Position numbers and translations under genes: made by a program | Notes under the pieces: model-generated | The model's input: only the letters and a program-made list of their open reading frames with translations | The model's database searches: none | What the model was told of the DNA's origin: nothing | Shown here: positions 19,153 through 27,838 of the stretch, one piece after another | How positions within the stretch are numbered: position 1 is the stretch's first letter | How the letters are laid out: every line of letters starts with the position of its first letter | Source of the DNA: Photobacterium aphoticum | GTDB lineage: Bacteria; Pseudomonadota; Gammaproteobacteria; Enterobacterales; Vibrionaceae | Assembly (NCBI RefSeq): GCF_001029435.1 | Contig: NZ_LDOV01000006.1 | Location: 1 to 64,000, forward strand | DNA length: 64,000 nt | Direction: 5' to 3'

Positions 19153-19944
19153 TTAACGTGAAGGGTTGTCTGACGGCGGTGTCTGCCAATAGCGCTGCCA
19201 GTTAGTTTTTAGTGACTCATAGTTGTATTGGCAGAAATCTTGTCTGTCGCGCAGGTAATCTTCTTCCACTTCATCGAGCAAGGCTTTGTGCGCCTCAGGA
19301 TCGCTGCCATAGACCAAACATAGGGTCGAAAAGTAGCGTTGCAAATCGAAACTGTGCTCGTCAATGTACTCGCCGTAATCGTAATAATCCGGTCTGTCGT
19401 CAGATTCAAACGCAAACATGTCAGCAGCGCTGATGGCTACCTCATCACCCTTGTCCACATAATCAAGTAACAACAGTGTGGCGAAATTGTCCACCGCGTC
19501 TTCTTCTTTGCCTAATACCGGAATGTCCTGATCCGCAATGTAAGCATGCCCCGCTTCGTGCAACAGCGTATGTAGCAGGGTATCTAACGCCCCTTCTTGG
19601 GCACTTTTGCCATACCGTTTCTGGTAGTCATTGTTGGCAAAATAATTTACCGATTCGAGATAGAACCCATAAGGGATCTGAACCTGGTGTGTATCCGGAT
19701 CGTACAGAGGCCCGTCTTTACTGCCGTAAGTGATGGTCAGAGGCTCATTAAAGGGAAAATGAGCACGAGACAATGCTATGACGGTGTCGTTGACATCACT
19801 TTGCTTGATGATGTGTGCCGCTTGTTGTTCGGCCTCGCTTTGGGCGGCTGAATAGTGGATACGAATGTTGTCATTAGCCAGCACTTGCCCCTGCGTGAGG
19901 CCTGCCGATATCAAGAGTGCCAGTGAGAGACATGCATGCTTCAT
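19153..19944 (-). CDS. DUF4344 family secreted metallopeptidase-like protein
   Basis: A 263-residue protein with a signal peptide (MKHACLSLALLISAGLTQGQVLA). It has a zincin motif LLHEAGHAYIADQDIPVLGKEE in which HEAGH supplies two zinc-binding His and the catalytic Glu. The downstream EEDAVDNFATLLLLD fits the DUF4344 pattern, where a further acidic residue completes the metal site. It would act in the periplasm or outside, on an unknown substrate. The start at 19944 follows AAAGG. An ATG at 20034 in frame would bury the signal peptide. It stands alone. Confidence 0.85.
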   Translation of the reverse strand: MKHACLSLALLISAGLTQGQVLANDNIRIHYSAAQSEAEQQAAHIIKQSDVNDTVIALSRAHFPFNEPLTITYGSKDGPLYDPDTHQVQIPYGFYLESVNYFANNDYQKRYGKSAQEGALDTLLHTLLHEAGHAYIADQDIPVLGKEEDAVDNFATLLLLDYVDKGDEVAISAADMFAFESDDRPDYYDYGEYIDEHSFDLQRYFSTLCLVYGSDPEAHKALLDEVEEDYLRDRQDFCQYNYESLKTNWQRYWQTPPSDNPSR

Positions 19945-20182
19945 GATGTGCCTTTGAGTATCTAGGGTGATGTTTTCACACTCATTATACGAAGAAATAG
20001 AACGTGAGTGCTTTTGTGTTTGTGTGATTGTCACAAAGTCTTATGAAAGATGGTGTGAAAAACGGGCGACAACCGTGCTCGGGTTTCGCCGCTACTGCCA
20101 GTGTTTTACCCTGCCTTGATGCACGTAATAGTAAGTAGTGCCAATGCATCCGGGGAGGGGGACATAATGCAGGGAGCAAAGC

Positions 20183-20785
20183 ATGGCTAAAAGTAACATC
20201 ATAAGGGCACTGTTGACGATAGTGAGAAAAATTACGGTCTTTATCGTTTTATTGATGGTGGCCTTCCATCTATCGCCCTATTTGTTAGGGACAGAACATT
20301 ACGTTGAGACAACAAGCAGCAGCGATATACACAGCTACTTTCCTATTGCCCTGATGCAAGAGAGAGAAAACGATCACGCAAGACAAGAGAAACGCGTACA
20401 TGTATTAACGTGGGGGGATTACCAGCAAGCACCAGGTAATTACACTGCGCAACTGTTACAGGTACCTCAAGCCGGTACTTACCGATTAGCGAACAACGAG
20501 CAGTTAGTGCTCGCTTATGTAAAACAGAACGACTCAGAGCAAGCCAGCGCTTATGCATATATGGTTCGGCATGAGACCGAGGATTACACGTTTTGGTCTG
20601 AATACCGGATTACGCAAGATGGGCGTGTCGTGCCGATTCTATTTCGTCTATCCGGCGCTATGCTGATGATGCCAGCGTTTTTCGCTGTATGGTTGGTGTA
20701 TGCGTTGTTGAAAAAAGGGTTGCTTTGGTGGTGGCGTCACAGGCTTAAACATAGCCATGAAGTTCAAAGCGATGCGAAAGGGTAG
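20183..20785 (+). CDS. Hypothetical membrane protein, two transmembrane segments
   Basis: Unrecognised 200-residue protein. A hydrophobic segment (ITVFIVLLMVAFHLSPYLL) at about residues 17-35 and a second one (LSGAMLMMPAFFAVWLVYALL) at about 155-175 flank a region of 115 residues that should face the periplasm, ending in a basic Trp-rich tail (KKGLLWWWRHRLKHSH). GGGAGC precedes the ATG by about six bases. No family can be named. Confidence 0.7.
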   Translation: MAKSNIIRALLTIVRKITVFIVLLMVAFHLSPYLLGTEHYVETTSSSDIHSYFPIALMQERENDHARQEKRVHVLTWGDYQQAPGNYTAQLLQVPQAGTYRLANNEQLVLAYVKQNDSEQASAYAYMVRHETEDYTFWSEYRITQDGRVVPILFRLSGAMLMMPAFFAVWLVYALLKKGLLWWWRHRLKHSHEVQSDAKG

Positions 20786-21015
20786 AGTCAAGGCAGATAA
20801 AGGAGCTGGCGAAAGGGATAAGTCGTTGTATGCCCGATTACGATAAGCACTAAGTGAGCCAGAAGGGACATTTAAGGGGCCAAATCGTCGAACAAGCACT
20901 ATGTTCGCCCGCGTGAAAATAACGTGATGACGTTTGATAAATATCAGAAATTTTAGCTAAAAAAGTGCGGCAACGGTTTGCTGAAATGGGGTAGAATAAT
21001 GCCAATATATGCAAA

Positions 21016-21030
21016 TGAGAATTAGAATGA
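21016..21030 (+). promoter_or_regulatory. Possible Fur box at the viuB start
   Basis: TGAGAATTAGAATGA matches nine of the twelve fixed positions of the Fur core TGANAATNATTNTCA. It overlaps the proposed viuB start codon, which is unusual for an operator, so it may be chance. Confidence 0.35.
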
Positions 21031-21857
21031 ATAAGTTTAACTTAGCTGCGGCATTAGAAGAAAAGAAAATCAAAACCCTGACCGTGGTTTCCAATTCACG
21101 TATCACGCCGAACATGCACCGCGTGGTATTTGGCGGGGAAGATATTGCTCGCTTCCCGGCTGATTGTGCCGGTTCATACGTCAAGTTGCTGTTTAGTCCT
21201 GAAGGCGAAACCAGCATTGAAGCGCTGATGGCAAGTGCCAAGCCGGTGATGCGTACTTTGACTATCAGTGGCCGTGACATGGCGCAAGGCACATTGTCTG
21301 TGGATTTTGTCAGCCATGCTGATACCACCGCGCCGTTTGATGCCTCACAAGGGGGCTATGCTGCCTATTTTGCGGCTAACGCGACCGCCGGTGACACATT
21401 GTGTTTTGCGGGCCCTCAGACTATTCAAAGCTATATCAGCGAAGCGGATTGGTTCCTGCTGGTGGCTGACATGACGTCACTGACAGCGGTGATGACCAAA
21501 GTCGCGACACTGCCTGCGGATGCCAAAGGTTATGTCGTGCTGAACGTGACCAGCCGTGATGATGTACAACCGATGACATTGCCAGCGGGCATGAGCCTAG
21601 TGGTGAATGTGCAGGGTGAGCAAGCGCCATTACTGGCTGACGTTGTTGCTGATTTGGCGTGGCTAGACGGTAAAGTGGCAGTATGGTGTGCGTGTGAATT
21701 TACGGCGATGAAGGCGATCCGTACTTACCTGAACGGTGAACGTGAAGTGCCTCGTTCAGATTGCTACATCAGCAGTTACTGGAAGCAGGGCGTGACAGAA
21801 GAAGGTCACAAAGTGCTGAAGCATCAGGATAGCGAAGCGCAGTCTGCCAACGTGTAA
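21027..21857 (+). CDS. viuB: Siderophore-interacting protein, ViuB type
   Basis: A cytoplasmic FAD-dependent ferric-siderophore reductase that frees iron from imported catechols. The FAD-binding part holds SRITPNMHRVVFGGEDIARFP and PVMRTLTISGRD (the RxYT-like element; Thr-Ile here). The NAD(P)H-binding part ends with the family signature YISSYWKQGVTEEGH. Length 276 residues agrees with ViuB of V. cholerae. Starts at 21009, 21015 and 21027 are all in frame. I choose 21027 because GAGA lies seven bases upstream and the longer forms add only a few residues. It converges on the vctPDGC importer, sharing a terminator, which fits one iron-uptake unit. Confidence 0.88.
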   Translation: MNKFNLAAALEEKKIKTLTVVSNSRITPNMHRVVFGGEDIARFPADCAGSYVKLLFSPEGETSIEALMASAKPVMRTLTISGRDMAQGTLSVDFVSHADTTAPFDASQGGYAAYFAANATAGDTLCFAGPQTIQSYISEADWFLLVADMTSLTAVMTKVATLPADAKGYVVLNVTSRDDVQPMTLPAGMSLVVNVQGEQAPLLADVVADLAWLDGKVAVWCACEFTAMKAIRTYLNGEREVPRSDCYISSYWKQGVTEEGHKVLKHQDSEAQSANV

Positions 21858-21892
21858 TTTGCACATAAATATCGCACTGCTAACGCTAAACG

Positions 21893-21931
21893 AAAAAGCC
21901 GTTATCCTCAATCGAGGATAACGGCTTTTTT
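21893..21931. terminator. Bidirectional terminator between viuB and vctC
   Basis: A 12-bp stem GCCGTTATCCTC / GAGGATAACGGC with a 4-nt loop is flanked by AAAAA and TTTTTT, so it can stop transcription from both convergent units. Confidence 0.92.
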
Positions 21932-21978
21932 GTCTTTGTATGTTTTGTCTCTGTCTGTTGCGGCTGTTTTGTACTGCC

Positions 21979-22740
21979 TTACATGCCGTAATACATACAG
22001 ATACGTTTACCGTTCACTTCCTGAATATCAAACGGAATGTTGTAGATATTTTCCATGATCGGTTTTTGGATCACTTCAACGGTTTTACCGCTGGCAATCA
22101 CTTCGCCACGACGCATCGCAATGATGTTGTCGGAATAACACGACGCAAAGTTGATGTCGTGGATCACAATCACTACCGCTTTTTTCATCTCATGCGCCAG
22201 CTTACGCAGGGTTTGCATGATCTCAACCGAGTGCTTGATATCCAGATTGTTCAGCGGCTCATCCAAGAAGATGTAGTCCGTATCCTGCGCCACCACCATT
22301 GCGATGAAGGCCATTTGACGCTGACCACCACTGAGCTGATCCAAGAATTTGTCCTGAATGTACTCGATATCCAAGTGATTCAGAGCCTGATCGATAATGT
22401 GGTTATCTTCTGCAGTCAAGCGGCCCTGGCTGTGCGGGAAACGGCCAAACGCCACCAATTCACGTACGGTAAAGCGCATGTTGATGTTATTTGACTGACG
22501 CAATACCGCCAGTTGTTTTGACAGTGATTGCGTATCCCACTGTGACAGGGGTTTACCGGCAATCAGCACTTCACCGGCATCGCTGTCAGTCAGACGACTG
22601 GCCATGGACAGCAGGGTACTTTTACCCGCGCCGTTGGGACCGATGATGGAGGTCACTTCACCTAATGGGAACAACGCATCGGCATTTTTAACCACAAAGG
22701 CGTCGTTATATTTTTTAGATAATCCAGTTAACTTAATCAT
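21979..22740 (-). CDS. vctC: Siderophore ABC importer, ATP-binding subunit
   Basis: The ATPase of a ferric-siderophore importer on the inner face of the inner membrane. It has Walker A GPNGAGKSTLL (about residues 34-44), signature LSGGQRQMAF, Walker B YIFLDEPLNNLD and switch His in VIVIHDINFA. At 253 residues it is a normal FecE/FepC-type subunit. The start is two bases after the vctG stop, so the two are translated together. Close relatives are VctC of V. cholerae and FatE/YclP-type ATPases; the name is by resemblance and neighbours. Confidence 0.92.
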   Translation of the reverse strand: MIKLTGLSKKYNDAFVVKNADALFPLGEVTSIIGPNGAGKSTLLSMASRLTDSDAGEVLIAGKPLSQWDTQSLSKQLAVLRQSNNINMRFTVRELVAFGRFPHSQGRLTAEDNHIIDQALNHLDIEYIQDKFLDQLSGGQRQMAFIAMVVAQDTDYIFLDEPLNNLDIKHSVEIMQTLRKLAHEMKKAVVIVIHDINFASCYSDNIIAMRRGEVIASGKTVEVIQKPIMENIYNIPFDIQEVNGKRICMYYGM

Positions 22741-22742
22741 GA

Positions 22743-23693
22743 TTAATCAAACTTATTGCGCATTAGGAGGAAGAGGAAGTAACTGCCGCCCACAAAGTTA
22801 ATGATGACGCTGATGGTAGTATCAAACGCGAAGACTTTTTCAATCAGCCATTGGCCGCCAACCAGCAACACAACCGAAAGCAGGCTGCCAGCCATCAACA
22901 AAAAGCGGTGTTGGTAGCCGGTGAACATCTGGCGTGTCAGGCTGACGACAATCAGGCCGAAGAACAGTACCGGGCCAACCAGTGCGGTTGAAATCGAGAC
23001 CATTAGCGTGATGGTCATCATCACTTGCATGGTGACTTTCTTGGTATCAACGCCCAAGCTTTTGGCATTATCGACACCCAGCCAGAACACATCCAGCTTA
23101 TTGGATAGGCGGTACAAGTTCGCTAAGCACAGTGCCAGCGGTACGATAGACCAGTACACCAAGTCTTTATTCACGTTACTGAAGCTGGCAAACATGGTGT
23201 TTTGCAGGTTCATAAACTCGTTCGGATCCAGCAACATGGTGAAAAAGTTGGTCACGCTGCCAAACAGACTACCGCAGACAATACCGATCAGCAGCAGGGT
23301 AAAGACGTTGCTATTTTTACGGCGAAAGTAGAAGCCGAACAGAATGGAAGCAAAGCCACACATCGCCAAGGTCGTGATTACGAAATTTACTTTGGCATCA
23401 ATCAGCCAGACACTCATGCTGCCAAACATCACCACGATCATCACCTGAATCATCACATACAGGGAGTCAAAACCCAGAATAGATGGTGTCAGAATGCGGT
23501 TGTTGGTGATGGTCTGAAACACCAGTGACGAGCTGGAAATCGCGATGGCGGCCAGTACAATGGCCATCACTTTTGGCAAGCGCAAGGACAGGAAGAACGC
23601 ATAGTTGTGGGCATTCAGTCCCTGACCAATGAAGTAACCAATAATTAAGACGCTGAGCAATGCCAGACCGATTGCTTTATGAGCATCACGCAT
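22743..23693 (-). CDS. vctG: Siderophore ABC importer, permease subunit 2
   Basis: A FecCD-family permease with about nine hydrophobic helices. Family parts are LRLPKVMAIVLAAIAISSSSLVFQTITNNRILTP (shortened here to the LRLPK motif region), LGVDTKK and LVGPVLFFGLIVVSLTRQ, the stretch that contacts the ATPase. I place the start at 23693 (MRDAHKAIG), which overlaps the end of the previous gene by eight bases. An upstream ATG at 23741 lies well inside that gene. The 316-residue length is usual. Pairs with the other permease as a heterodimer. Confidence 0.9.
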   Translation of the reverse strand: MRDAHKAIGLALLSVLIIGYFIGQGLNAHNYAFFLSLRLPKVMAIVLAAIAISSSSLVFQTITNNRILTPSILGFDSLYVMIQVMIVVMFGSMSVWLIDAKVNFVITTLAMCGFASILFGFYFRRKNSNVFTLLLIGIVCGSLFGSVTNFFTMLLDPNEFMNLQNTMFASFSNVNKDLVYWSIVPLALCLANLYRLSNKLDVFWLGVDNAKSLGVDTKKVTMQVMMTITLMVSISTALVGPVLFFGLIVVSLTRQMFTGYQHRFLLMAGSLLSVVLLVGGQWLIEKVFAFDTTISVIINFVGGSYFLFLLMRNKFD

Positions 23694-24645
23694 TAGATTT
23701 ATCTCGTAGAACCAAGGCAATAAAGATTGCGCCACCCACAATGCTGATGATCATGGAGATAGGCATCTCGTAAGGGAAAATAATCACACGGCCAATCACG
23801 TCACAGGCCAGTACCATCATCACACCCCAATAGGCCGTCCACGGCAGGTTGCGACGCATGTTGTCGCCCATGTACATGGCCACCAGGTTTGGCACGATAA
23901 GCCCCAAGAACGGGATCACGCCGACAATCATCACCACAGACGACGACAACACCGCCACAATCAAGACGCCGATGAAAACGATCTTCTGAAAGTCGATACC
24001 GATGTTTTTGGCAAAGCTCTCGCCCACGCTGGCCGCACTGAACTGGCTGGCAAAGTAGTACGCGATAATACAAGCGGGTAGGGCCAGGTACAGGAACTCG
24101 TAGTTACCTTGCAGAACTGAAGCAAAGTTTGCCACTGTCCATGCTGACAAGGTTTGTACCAAGTCGTAACGGTAAGCAATGAAGGTGGTTAGCGCAGAAA
24201 TCACGTTGCCATACATGATGCCGATCAACGGTACCAGTACGGCATTTTTGAATTTCAGGCGCTGCAGGAATTGTACGAACAGCAGGGTACCGGCAACAGA
24301 GAAAACAAAAATGATGATCAGGTTTGCCCAGCGACTCATGTCTGCAAACAACAACAGGCTAACAATGTAGCCCAGCATGGCGCAGTCAATGGTGCCTGTG
24401 GTATCAGGCGACGCAAAGCGGTTCTGACAGATCTGTTGCATGATAAGGCCAGCAACACTCAGCCCGGCACCGGCTAAACAAATGGCCAATAAGCGCGGTA
24501 AACGGCTGGAAAAAAGGATAGATTGCGCATGGCCGTCACCGGCAAGTAGGTTTTGCGGCGTAATATCGGCGACACCCACGAACAGGGACGCGCTGCCTAA
24601 CAGCAAAAGAGCCAGAAAGGCTGAGAGATGTTTTAGGTTCTGCAT
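23686..24645 (-). CDS. vctD: Siderophore ABC importer, permease subunit 1
   Basis: A FecCD-family permease of 319 residues with about nine hydrophobic helices. It carries SRLPRLLAICLAGAGLSVAG and QNRFASPDTTGT, the well-conserved N-terminal elements. It also has the ATPase-contact stretch GVIPFLGLIVPNLVAMYMG. It follows vctP after a hairpin and overlaps vctG. Named by its place between binding protein and second permease, as in the V. cholerae vctPDGC unit. Confidence 0.92.
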   Translation of the reverse strand: MQNLKHLSAFLALLLLGSASLFVGVADITPQNLLAGDGHAQSILFSSRLPRLLAICLAGAGLSVAGLIMQQICQNRFASPDTTGTIDCAMLGYIVSLLLFADMSRWANLIIIFVFSVAGTLLFVQFLQRLKFKNAVLVPLIGIMYGNVISALTTFIAYRYDLVQTLSAWTVANFASVLQGNYEFLYLALPACIIAYYFASQFSAASVGESFAKNIGIDFQKIVFIGVLIVAVLSSSVVMIVGVIPFLGLIVPNLVAMYMGDNMRRNLPWTAYWGVMMVLACDVIGRVIIFPYEMPISMIISIVGGAIFIALVLRDKSNA

Positions 24646-24656
24646 AGTACAACAAC

Positions 24657-24674
24657 GCCCGGCGAGTGCCGGGC
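24657..24674 (-). terminator. Hairpin between vctP and vctD
   Basis: A perfect 7-bp GC stem (GCCCGGC / GCCGGGC, GAGT loop) sits about 13 bases after the vctP stop. It lacks a T run, so it more likely dampens transcription or protects the upstream message, giving more binding protein than permease. Confidence 0.6.
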
Positions 24675-24686
24675 TAGAAGAAAAAA

Positions 24687-25619
24687 TTAGTGGGCAGTCT
24701 TAGGTGAGAAAACTGCGTTCATGTCATCAATCATAATTTGTGTCGCGTCCATACCGGCAATGGAGATGTACCAAGCGGTTGGATTCAGGTACACAATACG
24801 ATTGTTTTTGTACGCCGGTGTGCTCTTGATCAGTGGGTTATCGAACAAGGTTTTCGCTTTACCGACACTTGCGCCAATCGCTTGTTCGCGGTCTAGGATG
24901 AACAGGACATCCGGCGCTGCTTCCGCGATGAATTCAAAAGAAATCAGGTTACCGTGTGGGTTAGTAGAATCGGTACCTTTCGCTTCTTTAAAACCCAACT
25001 CGTTGAAAATCACAGAGAAGCGACCTTCACGGCCAAACATGGACACGTTGTTGCCGTTGTTCATGACCGCCAACGTATTCAAGTCGTTTTTCTTCACTTG
25101 TGCTTGAATCGCCGCAAACTGATCGTTTGTCTCATTGATGTAGTCTTCAACGATTTGTTCTTTGTTGAAGATCTTACCTAGCATGCGCCAGTTACGCTGC
25201 GTATCTTCCCAGTAATTGCCGTATTCCACCGTGTACATCACGGTAGGGGCAATGCTGGACAGGGTTGGGTAGGCATCCACCATGCGTGCTTCAGCAATGA
25301 TCACGTCTGGCTTGAGTGTGAAGATCTTTTCGTAATCCACTTCTTTTGTGCTGCCAACGTGCACAATGCCTTCTTTTGCGAAGTCTTTCAGATAGTCTGG
25401 CATCAGGGTAGTGACTGCACCAACCGGCTTAATGCCCAGGCGGTGAAGCACATCCAAGCTACCATTGCCGCCAACAACGATCACACGCTCTGGAGTATCA
25501 GGGATCACGGTTGAGCCTAACACGTGATTAACAGTGATGGATTCAGCGCTAACGAGCGGACTCGCCATGAAGCTGCTGAGCAGAAGAACGGTTTTGAACA
25601 AAGTCGATACGCGCGGCAT
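24687..25619 (-). CDS. vctP: Periplasmic siderophore-binding protein
   Basis: The periplasmic component of the importer, 310 residues. It has a signal peptide (MPRVSTLFKTVLLLSSFMASPLVSA) followed by a class III binding-protein fold of the CeuE/FatB/YclQ kind: VIPDTPERVIVVGGNGSLDVLHRLGIKPVG (start of the first lobe), LKPDVIIAEARM, and APDVLFILDRE in the second lobe. The start at 25619 has AGGA five bases upstream. An ATG at 25643 is also in frame. It is first in the operon, under Fur-like boxes. The ligand is a ferric catechol by family and gene order, not by direct evidence. Confidence 0.92.
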   Translation of the reverse strand: MPRVSTLFKTVLLLSSFMASPLVSAESITVNHVLGSTVIPDTPERVIVVGGNGSLDVLHRLGIKPVGAVTTLMPDYLKDFAKEGIVHVGSTKEVDYEKIFTLKPDVIIAEARMVDAYPTLSSIAPTVMYTVEYGNYWEDTQRNWRMLGKIFNKEQIVEDYINETNDQFAAIQAQVKKNDLNTLAVMNNGNNVSMFGREGRFSVIFNELGFKEAKGTDSTNPHGNLISFEFIAEAAPDVLFILDREQAIGASVGKAKTLFDNPLIKSTPAYKNNRIVYLNPTAWYISIAGMDATQIMIDDMNAVFSPKTAH

Positions 25620-25644
25620 AACTATCCTGTGAAATGCTAACAAA

Positions 25645-25659
25645 TAAGAATCATTCGCA
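25645..25659 (-). promoter_or_regulatory. Fur box upstream of vctP
   Basis: TAAGAATCATTCGCA matches ten of the twelve fixed positions of the Fur core TGANAATNATTNTCA and lies about 25-40 bases upstream of the vctP start, the right place for iron repression. Confidence 0.75.
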
Positions 25660-25673
25660 TATTACATCGGGAA

Positions 25674-25688
25674 TGAGAATGGTTTGTA
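25674..25688 (-). promoter_or_regulatory. Second, weaker Fur-like box upstream of vctP
   Basis: TGAGAATGGTTTGTA matches nine of twelve fixed positions of the Fur core, with a good left half-site. It lies 29 bases from the stronger box, and tandem Fur boxes are common before siderophore importers. The rest of the gap to 25970 shows no gene. Confidence 0.5.
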
Positions 25689-25970
25689 TTGTTTTTTGAT
25701 GATTAGAACATTTATTTGATCTTGATCAATAAATTTGTACGCATCTGCTCAATAAGTAAACAGCATCTAAAGCCTTGTTCTCACTTCGTATTTTCGTTGA
25801 GTGCGTGAGGTCTCATCATGACAAGAAGATTCAAACAAAAGGGTGATAAAGGACGAAAAGCCCGGGAATGGGCCGGAAATAGACAAAATGCACGGGTTAT
25901 ACTCAATGAGCAGGTGCTAAACCACACCGGCAGACGTAATTGAAGCATTTTACAGAGTGAGGTAATGATC

Positions 25971-26261
25971 ATGACATTTTTGATTTCGTGGCAGATCTAT
26001 CAGGGACGTACACACGACGTGCTGGCGCATTTCGCGCAACTGACCAAAGAGCAAGATGACGCCCTGATGGGGGATGACATTACCTTAATCGGTCGCTGGC
26101 ATGATGTAGTCAGTGGAGCGGGTGTCTGTGTGGTGGAATCGAACAGCATTGAAGCGGTGACCGCTTACGCCTTGCGCTGGAATAACGATATGGACATTTC
26201 TGTCCAGCCTGTCATTGATGATGAAGCAGCGCGTCAATTGGGCAGTGCGTTGGTGATTTAA
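25971..26261 (+). CDS. DUF3303 family protein
   Basis: A 96-residue protein of the DUF3303 family, recognised by LIGRWHDVVSGAGVCVVESNSIEAVTAYALRWN (key residues GRWHD, G-x-G, ES, WN) and the closing DISVQPVIDDEAA. The fold is ferredoxin-like and the role unknown. GAGG lies eight bases before the ATG at 25971, better than the ATG at 25965. Confidence 0.83.
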   Translation: MTFLISWQIYQGRTHDVLAHFAQLTKEQDDALMGDDITLIGRWHDVVSGAGVCVVESNSIEAVTAYALRWNNDMDISVQPVIDDEAARQLGSALVI

Positions 26262-26319
26262 AATATCCCCGAAGATAAGCCGTATTGAGGTTGCTTGGGG
26301 CTGAAGTAGCTTGAGCATA

Positions 26320-26352
26320 AATGCCACGTCTAACTGGACGTGGCATTTTTTA
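26320..26352 (+). terminator. Terminator after the DUF3303 gene
   Basis: ATGCCACGTC / GACGTGGCAT forms a 10-bp stem with a 6-nt loop followed by TTTTTTAT. It lies between two convergent genes and may partly stop the histidine kinase transcript as well. Confidence 0.88.
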
Positions 26353-26392
26353 TGCCCGCTTATACGTGTCGTTTACATGTGCGATTGTATGT

Positions 26393-27784
26393 TTAAGGCT
26401 GCAAGGGCAACACAAAAGCTTGCTCAAATTGCGCGTCAGACTGGCGAGTAGTCAGGTGGCTGTGGTGTAGCATCAAAATCGAACGAATGATTTTCGTGCC
26501 TAAACCTAGACTACCTGTTGGCGCTTTAGGGTCGACGGCATTGAACAGCTGTACAGCATACCCTTCATCGAGATGTTGTACCCGCAAGGTGATACGCCCG
26601 TGAGACGGCGCATGACGAATGGCATTATCAAACAAGTTGGTAAACAGGCGTTGCAGTAGGTGCGTGTCGGCAACCAGCGTGTCTTCTGGCGGCAACGACA
26701 GCGATAAGCGCAGGGCTTTTTTATCGGCCTGTGGTTTCACGTTCGCCAGTACCTCATCAATGATATCGCTGAGTTTGACAGAATCGAACGCTACTGTGTT
26801 CTTGGCATTTGCGGTGGCCGCGCGAGCCAGCGTCATTTGTTGCTGCAAGAGATCCGCTAACTTCTGCGCATTTTTCTGTGCCGTCAGAATGAGTGGGTCC
26901 GCAGGCTGGTTCTGTATCGTCCACGTTTCTAAATAGCCCATGATACTGGAAAGCGGCGTTTTGAGATCATGACTGAGTTGCATCAGCAATTCGCGACGCT
27001 GTTGCTCTTGTTGTTGCAGTTGGAGAAATTGTCGGGAAATGGTTTGTGCCATGGCATAGAACTGTTTAGTGATAGGCGTCAATTCCGGCACTTGTGCCGT
27101 AAAGGTGCGGGGAAGCAGGAAGTCATTTTGTGCTTGCTGCTGCAATTGCTGAGTGATGGTTTGAATAGGGCGCAACAGCGAGGTCGTTACCAGCACATAG
27201 AGGCTCAAGCTCAATCCGCCGATCAGGGCGATGGCGAGCAACAGTAAGATTGGTGAAAACGGGAAGAGCGCCTGCCATGCATCTTGTGCCAGTAGAGCAT
27301 GTTGTTCACTGCCTATGACTACATACAAGTAGCCAATGGGGCTGATTTGTTGCTCGTCAAATATGGGGGCGACCGAGAAAACCGTTTTTTGGTCGGGATG
27401 GCGGGGGTCATCACCTAAAATCGGAAATGAGGCGTTACTCAAAAACTGGTTAATCGGGGCAAGATCCACATGAGAGGCAATTTCTCGGCCTTTGGGCGCG
27501 GCGTGGCTTTGTACCTGACCGTATTGATCGAGAAAGTAAATTTCAAAGTCGGGGCCGAGTAACATCAAGGTGTGAAAAATGGCTTTGAGCGCTTTGGGAT
27601 TATAGTCATGGCCGATCATCAGCGGGCTGTCATCACGCATATGGGTGGCTAAATCCCGGTGTAGAGATTGTTGCGTTCGCTGCTCTACGGTGGTGTGCTG
27701 GTAGTAAAACAGGGAGCCAAGAAGCACAACGGAAAAGAGAAACCAGCCACAGGTGAGTAACACCAGTCGTAATTTGAAATTCAT
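26393..27784 (-). CDS. Sensor histidine kinase of the spondin operon
   Basis: A 463-residue inner-membrane kinase. Transmembrane segments lie at about residues 8-28 and 178-200. Between them is a periplasmic sensor domain of about 150 residues (FEIYFLDQYGQVQSH), then HAMP, then a dimerisation domain with the phospho-acceptor His272 in QLSHDLKTPL. The ATPase domain has an N box NLFDNAIRHA and a G box SLGLGTKII. The start has AAGGA seven bases upstream. It is last of four genes with the regulator and two spondin-domain proteins, so the signal may concern the envelope or those proteins. The usual DxGxG G1 box is weak (VDPKAPTG), but the rest is complete. Confidence 0.9.
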   Translation of the reverse strand: MNFKLRLVLLTCGWFLFSVVLLGSLFYYQHTTVEQRTQQSLHRDLATHMRDDSPLMIGHDYNPKALKAIFHTLMLLGPDFEIYFLDQYGQVQSHAAPKGREIASHVDLAPINQFLSNASFPILGDDPRHPDQKTVFSVAPIFDEQQISPIGYLYVVIGSEQHALLAQDAWQALFPFSPILLLLAIALIGGLSLSLYVLVTTSLLRPIQTITQQLQQQAQNDFLLPRTFTAQVPELTPITKQFYAMAQTISRQFLQLQQQEQQRRELLMQLSHDLKTPLSSIMGYLETWTIQNQPADPLILTAQKNAQKLADLLQQQMTLARAATANAKNTVAFDSVKLSDIIDEVLANVKPQADKKALRLSLSLPPEDTLVADTHLLQRLFTNLFDNAIRHAPSHGRITLRVQHLDEGYAVQLFNAVDPKAPTGSLGLGTKIIRSILMLHHSHLTTRQSDAQFEQAFVLPLQP

Positions 27785-27838
27785 GAGTGTGTCCTTCTTT
27801 ATCTATTGATCTTTCAGGGGATCTATTCCGTTTGGTGT

